A program made the translations under genes and the position numbers. From Mesorhizobium amorphae (GTDB lineage: Bacteria > Pseudomonadota > Alphaproteobacteria > Rhizobiales > Rhizobiaceae), in assembly GCA_003240775.1 (NCBI GenBank), contig QFNI01000038.1, positions 1-37,936 on the forward strand: 37,936 nt of DNA, in the 5' to 3' direction. The notes below the pieces were generated by a model. It was not told the origin of the DNA and ran no database searches. It saw only the letters and a list, made by a program, of their open reading frames with translations. Of the stretch, positions 14,367-22,379 are shown piece by piece (position 1 is the stretch's first letter; the number at the start of each line of letters is the position of its first letter).

Positions 14367-14396
14367 GCCCGCCTTTTTGTGGGAAGCCCGGCGGGC
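14367..14396 (-). terminator. Hairpin downstream of the SulP gene
   Basis: A perfect 7-base inverted repeat (GCCCGCC / GGCGGGC) with a 16-base loop lies six bases after the SulP stop codon. The expected T-run is absent on the transcript strand. It may be a terminator or processing element between SulP and the 126-residue gene. Confidence 0.35.
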
Positions 14397-14401
14397 GTGC
14401 A

Positions 14402-15886
14402 TCAGTGTCCGAGCGCGCCGTCGGATGCTGTCGCGTCCTTGCTCGTGCCGAGCTTGTCCATGATGGTTGCGCTCGCCTCGTTCATGCCGATCACCTCCAC
14501 CTGGGCGCCTGCTTGGCGGAACTTCCACACCGCCCGCTCGACCGCCCCCACGCCCGTCAGGTCCCAGATATGGGCGGCCGAGACGTCGATGCGCACGCGC
14601 GGCGCGCCCTCGCGGAAATCGAGGGCGTCCAGGAACTGCTCGGCCGTGGCGAAGAAGAGCTGGCCCCAGACCGTATAGGTGCGCGTCTTCCCGTCCGCCG
14701 AGAGTTCGGCTGTCACGCGGAAGAACTGCGCGACCTTCCAGGCGAAGAAGATGCCGGACAAGAGCACGCCCACGCCTACGCCCAGCGCGAGGTTGTGGGT
14801 GCCCACCACCGTCAGCACGGTCGCCACCATCACCACCGAGGACCGACGGGGATGGTGGCGGAGGTCCCGCAGCGAGCCCCAGGAAAACGTGCCGATCGAG
14901 ACCATGATCATGATGGCGACGAGCGCGGGCATCGGGATCACCCGCACCCAGTCGTTGAGCAGCAGAAGCAGCACCAGGAGGAAGGCGCCCGCCACGAAGC
15001 AGGAAAGCCTGCCCCGCCCGCCCGACTTCACGTTGATCACCGACTGGCCGATCATCGCGCAGCCGGCCATGCCGCCCAGAAAGCCCGTGCAGAAATTGGC
15101 GATGCCCTGGCCCACGCATTCGCGGTTCTTGTCGCTCTTGGTGTCCGTCATGGTATCGACGATGGAGGCCGTCAGCAGGCTCTCGAGCAGGCCGACGGCT
15201 GCGACCGCGATCGAGTAGGGCAGGATGATGCGAAGCGTCTCGATCGTCCACGGCACGTCGGGCACGAAGAAGGTGGGCAGCGTGGAAGGCAGTTCGCCCA
15301 GGTCCCCCACATTGCGCACGTCGAGGCCGAGCCAGAGCGTAAGCGCGGTGAGGGCCACGATGCAGACGAGCGGGGAGGGGATGGTGCGATTGAGATAGGG
15401 AAACAGGTAGATGATGCCGAGGCCGGCAGCGATCATCGCATAGGTCTCCCACGGCACGCCGATGAGCTCGGGCAGCTGCGCCATGAAGATCAGGATGGCC
15501 AGCGCGTTGACGAAGCCGGTTAGCACCGAGCGCGACACGAAGCGCATCACGCGGCCCAGCTGCAGGAAGCCCGCGATCACCTGGATCACGCCGGCAAGGA
15601 TCGTCGCGGCCAGCAGATATTGCAGCCCGTGGTCGCGTACGAGCGAGCCCATCAAAACGGCGGTCGCCGCGGTGGCAGCCGAGATCATGCCCGGCCTGCC
15701 TCCGGTGATCGCGATGATCACCGCGATCGAGAAGGAGGCATAGAGCCCCACGGCCGGGTCGACGCCCGCGATGATGGAAAAACCGATGGCCTCGGGGATG
15801 AGCGCGAGCGCCACCACGATGCCCGCAAGCACGTCGCCGCGGATGTTGGACAGCCAGTCGCGGCGGAAATCGGCGAATGAAAGCAT
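14402..15886 (-). CDS. SulP (SLC26-like) anion transporter with C-terminal STAS domain
   Basis: A 494-residue inner-membrane transporter. The start LSNIRGDVLAGIVVALALIP, the SulP signature region IPEAIGFSIIAGVDPAVGLY and PGMISAATAATAV identify the family; about 10-14 hydrophobic segments follow to residue ~395. The last ~100 residues form a STAS domain (RVRIDVSAAHIWDLTGVGAV). Members carry sulphate, bicarbonate, chloride or dicarboxylates; the sequence does not decide which, and no carbonic anhydrase gene is adjacent. The start at 15886 gives the usual short cytoplasmic N-terminus. Two hairpins lie upstream in a 166-base leader region. Confidence 0.93.
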   Translation of the reverse strand: MLSFADFRRDWLSNIRGDVLAGIVVALALIPEAIGFSIIAGVDPAVGLYASFSIAVIIAITGGRPGMISAATAATAVLMGSLVRDHGLQYLLAATILAGVIQVIAGFLQLGRVMRFVSRSVLTGFVNALAILIFMAQLPELIGVPWETYAMIAAGLGIIYLFPYLNRTIPSPLVCIVALTALTLWLGLDVRNVGDLGELPSTLPTFFVPDVPWTIETLRIILPYSIAVAAVGLLESLLTASIVDTMTDTKSDKNRECVGQGIANFCTGFLGGMAGCAMIGQSVINVKSGGRGRLSCFVAGAFLLVLLLLLNDWVRVIPMPALVAIMIMVSIGTFSWGSLRDLRHHPRRSSVVMVATVLTVVGTHNLALGVGVGVLLSGIFFAWKVAQFFRVTAELSADGKTRTYTVWGQLFFATAEQFLDALDFREGAPRVRIDVSAAHIWDLTGVGAVERAVWKFRQAGAQVEVIGMNEASATIMDKLGTSKDATASDGALGH

Positions 15887-15957
15887 GGAAAGACCGGGAA
15901 CGCGGCAAAGCGCCTCGCGCGAGACGGGCGACGGAGGGATCGGGGCTTTGCGTGTTG

Positions 15958-16003
15958 TCCGGCGGATCGGCGGCCGGAAGAGCCACCCGGGTTTGCACCG
16001 GGT
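15958..16003 (-). promoter_or_regulatory. Structured 5' leader of the SulP gene (two hairpins)
   Basis: Two perfect stems sit in tandem about 70 and 100 bases before the SulP start: arms ACCCGG / CCGGGT with a 7-base loop (15985-16003) and TCCGGC / GCCGGA with a 9-base loop (15958-15978). A cis-regulatory RNA is possible; alphaproteobacterial sulphate-transporter leaders with conserved structure have been described, but I cannot match this one to a named motif. Confidence 0.3.
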
Positions 16004-16052
16004 CCGAGATACTGATGCCGCTCATAACACAGTTGCGCCGCCCCGCAATCGG

Positions 16053-16469
16053 TCAGCCCCTGTCGGCCTCGTCGTAGCGGAGCCGGCAGGCTTCGATGCG
16101 GGGCCAGTTGTTCCTTATCCAGGAGGTGAAGCCTTCGAGAGCGGGCAACATGCTCGCGCCCATCTCCGTCAGCTCGTATTCGACTCGCGGCGGCACCTCA
16201 GGGAAGTAATGGCGCGTGAGCAGCCCGTCGCGCTCCAGATGGCGCAGCGTGACGGTCAGCATGCGCTGCGTGATGCCTTCGATGCCGGACTTCAGCTCCG
16301 AGAAGCGCAGGCGGTGTTTCGGGGCGACCGCCAGATGGCTCATCACGAGGATGGTCCACTTGTCGCCCAGCCGCGCCAGCACGCCATTGGGCGCACAGGG
16401 GCGGAATACCGGCCCCTTGTCCGTTTCCTCGTAGGGCCGTCCGTGGATTTGTCGTTCCAATCGTATCAT
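16053..16469 (-). CDS. HxlR-family winged-helix regulator
   Basis: A 138-residue regulator with the HxlR signature: a cysteine-containing N-terminus (FRPCAPNGVLARLGDKWTIL), then the recognition-helix region RFSELKSGIEGITQRMLTVTLRHLERDGLL and wing YFPEVPPRVEYELTEMG. The start at 16469 is the ATG giving the standard length, although the ribosome binding site is poor. It is divergent from an NmrA-type oxidoreductase gene, a pairing common for HxlR regulators, which often sense electrophiles or redox state through that cysteine. It probably binds the inverted repeat at 16529-16559. Confidence 0.9.
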   Translation of the reverse strand: MIRLERQIHGRPYEETDKGPVFRPCAPNGVLARLGDKWTILVMSHLAVAPKHRLRFSELKSGIEGITQRMLTVTLRHLERDGLLTRHYFPEVPPRVEYELTEMGASMLPALEGFTSWIRNNWPRIEACRLRYDEADRG

Positions 16470-16528
16470 CCTTGTGCCCGAGGATGGGTCTTGTGCCGTC
16501 TTCCGACGCCTGCGCCATGAGTATAGAT

Positions 16529-16559
16529 GGATAACCCTTGGATCATCACAGGGGTATCC
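16529..16559. promoter_or_regulatory. Candidate HxlR operator overlapping the NmrA-gene ribosome binding site
   Basis: Arms GGATAACCC (16529-16537) and GGGGTATCC (16551-16559) form an inverted repeat with eight of nine positions matching and a 13-base spacer. The right arm covers the AGGGG ribosome binding site of the NmrA-type gene and ends one base before its start. A TATAGA hexamer at 16522-16527 could be the -10. Binding here would block transcription of that gene. Confidence 0.55.
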
Positions 16560-16560
16560 C

Positions 16561-17478
16561 ATGCCACGCAGTCAACAGCCCATCCTGGTCTTCGGCGCCA
16601 CCGGCCAACAGGGCGGATCGGTCGCCAAGGCCTTGCTGCAAGGGGCGCGCCCCGTCCGGGCCTTCGTGCGAGATCCATCGTCTCCGGGTGCCGTGGCGCT
16701 CTTTGACGCCGGCGCCGAACTGGCGCGGGGCAGCTTCGACGACCGCTCGTCGATGCGCGAGGCGATGCGAGACGCCTGTGGCGTGTTCAGCGTCCAGCCG
16801 AGCTCGCCCGGCGGCACGGTGAAGGATGAAGAAGAGGTCGGCTACGGCATCACGATCGCAGATTTGGCGGTCGAGGCCGGTGTCCGGCATCTCGTCTACA
16901 GCTCCGGCGCAGCGGTCGGCGACAAGCCGACGGGCGTTGCGCATTTCGACACCAAGGCACGGATCGAGGCCCACATCCGCGCTCTGCCAATCACCTGGAC
17001 GATCATACGCCCGGCGACCTTCATGGAGATGCTGCTGATGCCCGGCTTCGGGCTGGACGAGGACCGCTTCACCTTCTTCGCCCGTCCCGACCAGTCCATG
17101 CAGTTCCTCGCTGTCGAGGATATCGGCCGGATCGTGTCCGCCGTGTTCGCCGATCCCGAGCGTTTCGGGGGCCAGGCCTTCGAGATCGCCGGCGATCGCC
17201 TGACCGGACATGACCTCGAAGCGCTGTTCACCCAGGCCGCGGGGCGCCACATCGCCTATTCACGCTTCTCCGACGAGGTTCTCGCGGCCAACCCGTTCCT
17301 GGCGAAGCTCGCCGCTCTTCTGGATGACGGTCCGCTGGCGGGCCATGCGGATTTGGAAGCGCTCCGGGCGGTCGAGCCGCGCATGCTCCGTTTCCGGGAA
17401 TGGCTGATGGGGAGTGGTCGCGAGGCCTTTGCCAGGGCTCTCGGCGCGAAAGGGAGCTGGGCTTACAACAACGCATGA
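16561..17478 (+). CDS. NmrA/atypical SDR family NAD(P)-binding protein
   Basis: A 305-residue atypical short-chain dehydrogenase of the NmrA/HSCARG type. The N-terminal Rossmann motif is VFGATGQQGGSVAKALL, followed by VRAFVRDP, a basic pocket typical of NADP preference. The usual catalytic Tyr-x3-Lys is not evident (LVYSSGAAVGDKPTGVAHFDTKARIEAHI), as in many sensor-like members. A later segment WTIIRPATFMEM is conserved in the family. Members range from quinone or isoflavone reductases to redox-sensing regulators; the divergent HxlR gene suggests an inducible response to an electrophile or quinone. The start is supported by AGGGG six bases upstream. Confidence 0.88.
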   Translation: MPRSQQPILVFGATGQQGGSVAKALLQGARPVRAFVRDPSSPGAVALFDAGAELARGSFDDRSSMREAMRDACGVFSVQPSSPGGTVKDEEEVGYGITIADLAVEAGVRHLVYSSGAAVGDKPTGVAHFDTKARIEAHIRALPITWTIIRPATFMEMLLMPGFGLDEDRFTFFARPDQSMQFLAVEDIGRIVSAVFADPERFGGQAFEIAGDRLTGHDLEALFTQAAGRHIAYSRFSDEVLAANPFLAKLAALLDDGPLAGHADLEALRAVEPRMLRFREWLMGSGREAFARALGAKGSWAYNNA

Positions 17479-17479
17479 A

Positions 17480-17500
17480 GGCGCCGGTTCGGCCGGCGCC
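17480..17500. terminator. Bidirectional terminator-like hairpin between convergent genes
   Basis: A perfect 8-base stem (GGCGCCGG / CCGGCGCC) with a TTCGG loop begins two bases after the NmrA-type stop codon and faces the end of the B6-catabolic operon at 17558. There is no T-run. Its location between convergent genes supports a terminator role. Confidence 0.5.
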
Positions 17501-17557
17501 AGCCGCGTCATCGATCACCGCATCTGTGCGGCGATACGCTTCCGGCCGAAGACGCGA

Positions 17558-18304
17558 TCAGTACCGGACCATCCCGGCGTCGACATTGATCGTCTGGCCG
17601 GTCATCCAGCGAGCGTCGTCCGAGGCCAGAAACGACACGACGTCGGCGATGTGCTGGGGCTGGCCCTTGCCCTTCACCGCCTGCAGCATCTCGACGAAAT
17701 CGAAGGCGTTGTTGTGCGGGCTCGCCTTCACTCCGTCGCTTTCGATCAGGCCGGGCGTGACGGCGTTGGCGGTGATGCCGTATTTGCCGAGCTCGGTCGC
17801 GAGCGCGCGCGTGAAGCCGATGACGCCACCTTTCGCCGCCACATAGGCCGCCATGTTGGGTGTGCCCGCAAAGAAGGTGTTGGACGCGATCGAGATCACA
17901 CGGCCAGCCTTGTTCTTCGCGCGCATCTGGTCGGTCGCCGCGCGGGAAACGATGAAGGTGCCCGTCAGGTTGACGTCGATGATCTTGCGCCAGTGATCGA
18001 GGTCGACATCGTCCCAGGCGATGAAGGGCACGATTGAGGCGTTGTTGACGAGAATGTCGATGCCGCCCGTCTTCGCCTCGATCGTCTCGAAGAGGGACGC
18101 GACGGCGGCGGGGTCGGACACGTCGGCGGCAACCGCTATCGCGCCCTTGCCGATCGCAGCGGCGGCCTTTTCCGCGCCCTCGCCGTTCATGTCGTTGACC
18201 ACCACGGTCGCGCCATCGGATGCAAGACGCTCGGCGATCGCCTTGCCGATGCCTTGCGCTGCGCCCGTCACCAGCGCCGTTTTCCCTGCGAGCTTGTCAC
18301 TCAT
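17558..18304 (-). CDS. Pyridoxal 4-dehydrogenase (SDR family)
   Basis: Oxidises pyridoxal (as hemiacetal) with NAD to 4-pyridoxolactone in the cytoplasm, the third activity of vitamin B6 degradation pathway I. The 248-residue protein is a classical SDR: TGAAQGIG at 13-20, NNAS near 90, catalytic serine in ISIASNTFF, and Tyr-x3-Lys in AAYVAAKGG. The stretch VDLDHWRKIIDVNLTGTFIV and the end WMTGQTINVDAGMVRY match, from memory, the M. loti enzyme closely, and the length is the same. The start at 18304 is preferred over one 30 bases upstream because GAGGGAAAA precedes it. It lies 26 bases after the transaminase gene that supplies pyridoxal, at the end of the operon. Confidence 0.9.
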   Translation of the reverse strand: MSDKLAGKTALVTGAAQGIGKAIAERLASDGATVVVNDMNGEGAEKAAAAIGKGAIAVAADVSDPAAVASLFETIEAKTGGIDILVNNASIVPFIAWDDVDLDHWRKIIDVNLTGTFIVSRAATDQMRAKNKAGRVISIASNTFFAGTPNMAAYVAAKGGVIGFTRALATELGKYGITANAVTPGLIESDGVKASPHNNAFDFVEMLQAVKGKGQPQHIADVVSFLASDDARWMTGQTINVDAGMVRY

Positions 18305-18330
18305 CCCGTTTTCCCTCTTCTCAGAACCGT

Positions 18331-19509
18331 TCATGCGTCTTGGTCGATCACGGACATGGCGGCAGCGACGGCGGCTCCCGTGTCGGCCTTGAAGCCTTTT
18401 GCGTTCAGTGCCCCGCCGAGAGCCGAAAGCGCTGCCACGGCGTAGATGGGCTGTGCGGTCGGTCCCATGTGGCCGATGCGGGTGAGCTTGCCGAGTGTTT
18501 CGCCGCGGCCCGACGAGAAGACCACGCCGTAGCGGGCCCGCGTCTCGGCACGCAGCGTCTTCTCGTCGATGCCGTCCGGCGTGCGGACCGCGGTGGTGGT
18601 GGGCGAGGCGATGCTCTCGCGCGCAGCCCAGATCTCGAGACCCATGGCCCGAATACCGGCGCGCGTGGCCCTGGCAGTCAATGCATGCCGCGCCCAGACT
18701 GCTTCCGGCCCTTCGCCGAGATAGAGGTCGAGCGCCACATCAAGGCCGTTCACCTCGGCCACCGATGGGGTGAACGGAAATGGTGCGTTGCGCGACCAGG
18801 CGTTTTCCCAGTCGAGGATCGAGAGCATCGAGGCACGCGGCGCAGAAGGGTTGGCCTTCATCTTCTCCCAGGCGCGGTCGCTGATCCCGGCCAGCGTCAG
18901 CCCGGGGGGGCCGCCCAGGCACTTGTTGGGACCGGTGATGTAGATGTCGGCCCGGCAATCCTCGGGATGGGTCTTCATGCCGCCGAAGGACGAGACGGCG
19001 TCCACGATGAGATAGGCGCCGTGCTGGGCGACGATCGCGCCGATCTCGTCGATTGGATTGATCGTGCCCGACGGCGTGTCGTGGTGGCAGACCGAGACCA
19101 CCGTCACCTCGGGATGCTGCTTGAGCATGTCGCGGACGGCCTGCGGGTCGATGGCGTCGTTGTAGGGGGTCTCGATCTCCACGAGCTTCGGCGAGTACCG
19201 CTTGGCCCAGTAGCCGAAGCCCTTGCCGTAGACGCCCGAGGCGAGGTTGAGCACCGTGTCTTCCGGCGTGATCAGCGAAGCGGCTGCCGCTTCCAGCCCG
19301 AGAACCGGCTCGCCGTGCAGGATCACCGGCCGGTTGGACAGCCGCATCGCTTCCTGCGCCTTGCCGACGACCTTCTCGTAGAAGGCCTGGAAGGCCGGGT
19401 CGTAGTCGTAGAGCACCGTGCGGCCGAGGCCGCGCAGCACCTCGGGATAGGCGTTGACCGGGCCGGATGTCAGCGTGAGGACCGGTTCGGTGAGATCGGA
19501 ATAGCGCAT
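18331..19509 (-). CDS. Pyridoxamine-pyruvate transaminase (class V aminotransferase fold)
   Basis: Converts pyridoxamine plus pyruvate to pyridoxal plus alanine, letting pyridoxamine enter the B6 degradation pathway. The 392-residue protein opens with LTLTSGPVNAYPEVLRGLGR and has the active-site lysine in TGPNKCLGG (Lys196), the equivalent of Lys197 described in the M. loti enzyme. Other distinctive parts are HGEPVLGLEAA (Glu67), SVCHHDTPSGTINPID and SSGRGETLGKLTRIGHMG. Similarity to the M. loti enzyme, as remembered, is very high along the whole length. In this enzyme the vitamer is a substrate rather than a fixed cofactor. It lies 11 bases after the lactonase gene and before pyridoxal dehydrogenase. 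Confidence 0.93.
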   Translation of the reverse strand: MRYSDLTEPVLTLTSGPVNAYPEVLRGLGRTVLYDYDPAFQAFYEKVVGKAQEAMRLSNRPVILHGEPVLGLEAAAASLITPEDTVLNLASGVYGKGFGYWAKRYSPKLVEIETPYNDAIDPQAVRDMLKQHPEVTVVSVCHHDTPSGTINPIDEIGAIVAQHGAYLIVDAVSSFGGMKTHPEDCRADIYITGPNKCLGGPPGLTLAGISDRAWEKMKANPSAPRASMLSILDWENAWSRNAPFPFTPSVAEVNGLDVALDLYLGEGPEAVWARHALTARATRAGIRAMGLEIWAARESIASPTTTAVRTPDGIDEKTLRAETRARYGVVFSSGRGETLGKLTRIGHMGPTAQPIYAVAALSALGGALNAKGFKADTGAAVAAAMSVIDQDA

Positions 19510-19520
19510 GGTGCGAGCCC

Positions 19521-20327
19521 TCAGCCGTAGAATTGCGTGCCGGTGCGGTAATTCTGGTAGTTCTCCATGTCGTGGGAGAACATCAGTTCGGCGCCGCGCT
19601 CCTCGGCGACCTGCTTGACGCGCCGCATGGATTCGACGCCCGCGACCGGATCGATGTGGAAGGATGCCTGGCAGAGCGTTTCCAGGCTCTTCTGGGTGTA
19701 GGCGGCATCGATCGTGAAGAGGATGGGCTTGCGCGTGCCGAACTCGACCAGAAGGCTGTAGTGGCCGATGGAATGGCCGGGCGTGAAGAGCAGATGCACG
19801 CCTCTGGCAAGCTCCACGTCGCCCTCGATCCCCTCGAACGTGGAATTCGCGCGCGTCGTGCCCGGCAGCAGCTGGTCGGAAACGCCGCGGGCTTCCGCCG
19901 CCTCGGCGGAGAAGGAGAGGTCGGAATAGCCGAGATGCTCGAAGGGCTGCGGGTTGCAGGCCTGCGGCACCTCCAGCTTGTGGCAGATCTTCTTGGCGTC
20001 GGGAAAGAACTTGTTGCCGCCGCAGTGATCGAAGTGGAAATGCGAGTTGAACACCACGCCGACATCCTTCGGCTCCAGCCCGAGCAGGCCGAGCGCGCCG
20101 GGGATGGTCTGTTCCTTGGTCTGCTGCGGCTTCTCGAACGGCAGCACCTTCATCACGTGATCGTAGTCGAAGCCGGTGTCGAACAGGAAACGGCCTTCCG
20201 CGTGTTCGACCAGGATCGAGTAGACGGGAAAGCGCACATCGCCCGCCGGGCCGCGATTCCAGAAGACGTGGTAGCCGTCGATCACGAGCGAGCCGCCGTC
20301 GAGCAGGTAGACCTTGGTATCCGCCAT
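19521..20327 (-). CDS. 4-Pyridoxolactonase (metallo-beta-lactamase fold)
   Basis: Hydrolyses 4-pyridoxolactone to 4-pyridoxic acid. The 268-residue protein, equal in length to the known enzyme, has the dinuclear zinc motif HFHFDH (His96, His98, Asp100, His101), a histidine in TPGHSIGHYS (about 185), an aspartate in FTIDAAYT (about 207) and a histidine in MFSHDMENY (about 252). These agree with the ligand positions reported for the M. loti lactonase. No signal peptide is visible, so it is cytoplasmic. It lies 21 bases after the last permease gene and directly before the transaminase gene, in one operon with the BMP-type transporter. AHL lactonase is the main alternative but does not fit the context. 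Confidence 0.92.
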   Translation of the reverse strand: MADTKVYLLDGGSLVIDGYHVFWNRGPAGDVRFPVYSILVEHAEGRFLFDTGFDYDHVMKVLPFEKPQQTKEQTIPGALGLLGLEPKDVGVVFNSHFHFDHCGGNKFFPDAKKICHKLEVPQACNPQPFEHLGYSDLSFSAEAAEARGVSDQLLPGTTRANSTFEGIEGDVELARGVHLLFTPGHSIGHYSLLVEFGTRKPILFTIDAAYTQKSLETLCQASFHIDPVAGVESMRRVKQVAEERGAELMFSHDMENYQNYRTGTQFYG

Positions 20328-20348
20328 TGTTGCCTCCGTGTTTGAGTG

Positions 20349-21284
20349 TCAGCGTGCGCCGCGTTCGTAGGGGAGCCCGAGTGCCGCCGGCAGACTGGCG
20401 CGCCGCCCGAACAGGACGAGCATCAGCATCACGGCGAGGAAGGGCAGCATCTGGATGATGTCGGTCGGCACGTTGATGCCGGCGACCTGGGCCGCCGTGG
20501 TGAGCGACAGGCACCCGCCGAAGAGAAGCGCCCCGATCAGAACCCAGATGGGACGGCCGCGCGCCAGCATGGCGAGCACGATGCCGAGGAAGCCCGCACC
20601 GTTGGTGATGAAGGGGATGAAGAGCCCGGCCCCCACATTGGCGAGATAGGCCCCGCCGAGCCCGGCCATCGCGCCGGTGAAGAGCACGGCCACCGTGCGG
20701 GTGCGGATCACGTCGATGCCCGCCACGTCGAGCGCCGCCGGCTTGTCGCCCGCCGCCTGGAGATTGAGGCCGAGCTGGGTGCGCCGGTAGACGAACACCA
20801 TGACGCCCACCATGAGGATCGCGAGATAGACCACGAGGTGTTGGCGGAAGAGTGCGGGGCCGATCACCGGCAGGTCGGCGAGCAGCGGGATCGGTGTCGC
20901 TTCCGCCGCGGGCAAGCGCGGATAGGAGCGCGAGAACTGAGAATGGTGGAGCAGCGAGGTGAGGCCTTCGAGCCCGAGCGTGAGCGCGATGCCGATCACG
21001 ATCTGGTTGAGCCCGATCCGGACGCAGAGCAGCGCCATCAGGAAGGCGACCGCGATGCCGCCCGCAGCGCCCGTGGCGAAGCCGATCCAGAACGAGCCGG
21101 AATAAAAGGCACCCACGAAGCCGCAATAAGCGCCCGCGATCATCATGCCTTCGATGCCGATGTTGAGCACGCCGGCCTTCTCCGACATCTGCTCGCCGAG
21201 ACCCGCCAGGAGCAGGGGGATGGCTGCTGTCACAGCGCCGAACAGGAGCGCGGTCAGAAAGGGTTCGCTGAGGATGCCGCCCAC
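20349..21284 (-). CDS. BMP-type ABC transporter permease (second subunit)
   Basis: A 311-residue inner-membrane permease of the BPD_transp_2 group used with BMP-family binding proteins (nucleoside and riboflavin type). About eight to ten hydrophobic segments are visible, with the family pattern NIGIEGMMIAGAYCGFVGAF and, later, DVAGIDVIRTRTVAVLFTGAMAGLGGAYL. It begins with GTG three bases after the stop of the sister permease and ends 21 bases before the lactonase gene. It should form a heterodimeric channel with the product of 21288-22379. Involvement in B6 uptake is inferred from the operon. Confidence 0.9.
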   Translation of the reverse strand: MGGILSEPFLTALLFGAVTAAIPLLLAGLGEQMSEKAGVLNIGIEGMMIAGAYCGFVGAFYSGSFWIGFATGAAGGIAVAFLMALLCVRIGLNQIVIGIALTLGLEGLTSLLHHSQFSRSYPRLPAAEATPIPLLADLPVIGPALFRQHLVVYLAILMVGVMVFVYRRTQLGLNLQAAGDKPAALDVAGIDVIRTRTVAVLFTGAMAGLGGAYLANVGAGLFIPFITNGAGFLGIVLAMLARGRPIWVLIGALLFGGCLSLTTAAQVAGINVPTDIIQMLPFLAVMLMLVLFGRRASLPAALGLPYERGAR

Positions 21285-21287
21285 GGC

Positions 21288-22379
21288 CTATGCCCTCCGT
21301 GCCTGGTTGAAGCGGTGATCGAGATACTCCGCGATCGCCAGTGTGATGAGCACGATGGAGACGAGAACGAGCGTGAAGTGCTGGGGCACGCCGAGCCGGC
21401 GCGCGGCACTCTCGCCGCCGATGGAGAGCACCGACAAGAGAAACACGAAGCCGATGGCGGCAAAGCCGTTCATGCGGGCGAGAAAGACGACCGGGATCAC
21501 GGCAAGGCCATAGGCCGGGTTCCAGTCCGCCCGGACATTGCCCTGGATGCCGACGATGTCGATCGCGCCGCCAAGGCCGATCAGCCCCGCGGAGATGGCG
21601 AAGACCGCGATGGTCAGGAGCGGCACGTTCAATCCGGCATGGACGGCCCCGCGCGGATTGGCGCCGACGGTGCGGAGCTTGAGCCCGAAAGCCGTGCGCG
21701 TCATCACGAGGTGGACGGCGATGATAGCGAAAAGGCCGAAAACCAGGCCGCTCGTGACGGTGGTGTCGAACAGGCGCGGCAGGCGATCGGGCACGGCAAG
21801 CGTGCGCGTCTGGGGGACCGTGGTGGCGGGGTCCAGGAACAGGAGCTTCACCAGCACATTGGCGAGCGAAACGCCGAGAAACGACATCATCAGCGTCGTG
21901 ATGATCTCGTTGACGCCCTGGAAGGCTCGAAGCAGGGCGGGGATCAGCGACCAGAGCATGGCGACGGCAACCGCGAGAAGAGCTGCCGCGAGAAGCGCCA
22001 GCGGGCTCGGCAGCACCTGCACCAGAAGCGGCGCGCTGGCTGCGGCCGCAACCGCGCCGAGCAGGAACTGCCCGTCGCCGCCCAGATTCCACATGCCAGC
22101 GCGAAAGGCGACGATCAGCCCCGCCGCGATGAAGAGCAACGGCGCCATGCGGGTCAGCGTCTGCTGCAGGCCGAGCGGCGAGAGCAAGCCGCGGTCCACC
22201 ACGAAGCCGTAGTAGGTGAGCGGATTGACGCCGACCGCAAGCAGCACACAGCCCGCGAGAACCAGCGACACGAGGATCGGCGCAAGCGTCATGAGCGCGC
22301 GACGGCCGATCTCCCGCCGCTTCGCCTGGCCGGACGAAACGTCGAGCGCGGCCGGAATGGAGGCGACTTCCCCGCTCAT
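21288..22379 (-). CDS. BMP-type ABC transporter permease (first subunit)
   Basis: A 363-residue permease with a short charged N-terminus, a first helix LMTLAPILVSLVLAGCVLLA and then about nine further hydrophobic segments. Family landmarks are FRAGMWNLGGDGQFLLGAVA and a coupling stretch RTVGANPRGAVHAGLNV. The start at 22379 overlaps the ATPase stop by four bases (ATGA); the longer in-frame extension is ATPase sequence in another frame and is discarded. It pairs with the 311-residue permease; both precede the lactonase, transaminase and dehydrogenase genes. Confidence 0.9.
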   Translation of the reverse strand: MSGEVASIPAALDVSSGQAKRREIGRRALMTLAPILVSLVLAGCVLLAVGVNPLTYYGFVVDRGLLSPLGLQQTLTRMAPLLFIAAGLIVAFRAGMWNLGGDGQFLLGAVAAAASAPLLVQVLPSPLALLAAALLAVAVAMLWSLIPALLRAFQGVNEIITTLMMSFLGVSLANVLVKLLFLDPATTVPQTRTLAVPDRLPRLFDTTVTSGLVFGLFAIIAVHLVMTRTAFGLKLRTVGANPRGAVHAGLNVPLLTIAVFAISAGLIGLGGAIDIVGIQGNVRADWNPAYGLAVIPVVFLARMNGFAAIGFVFLLSVLSIGGESAARRLGVPQHFTLVLVSIVLITLAIAEYLDHRFNQARRA

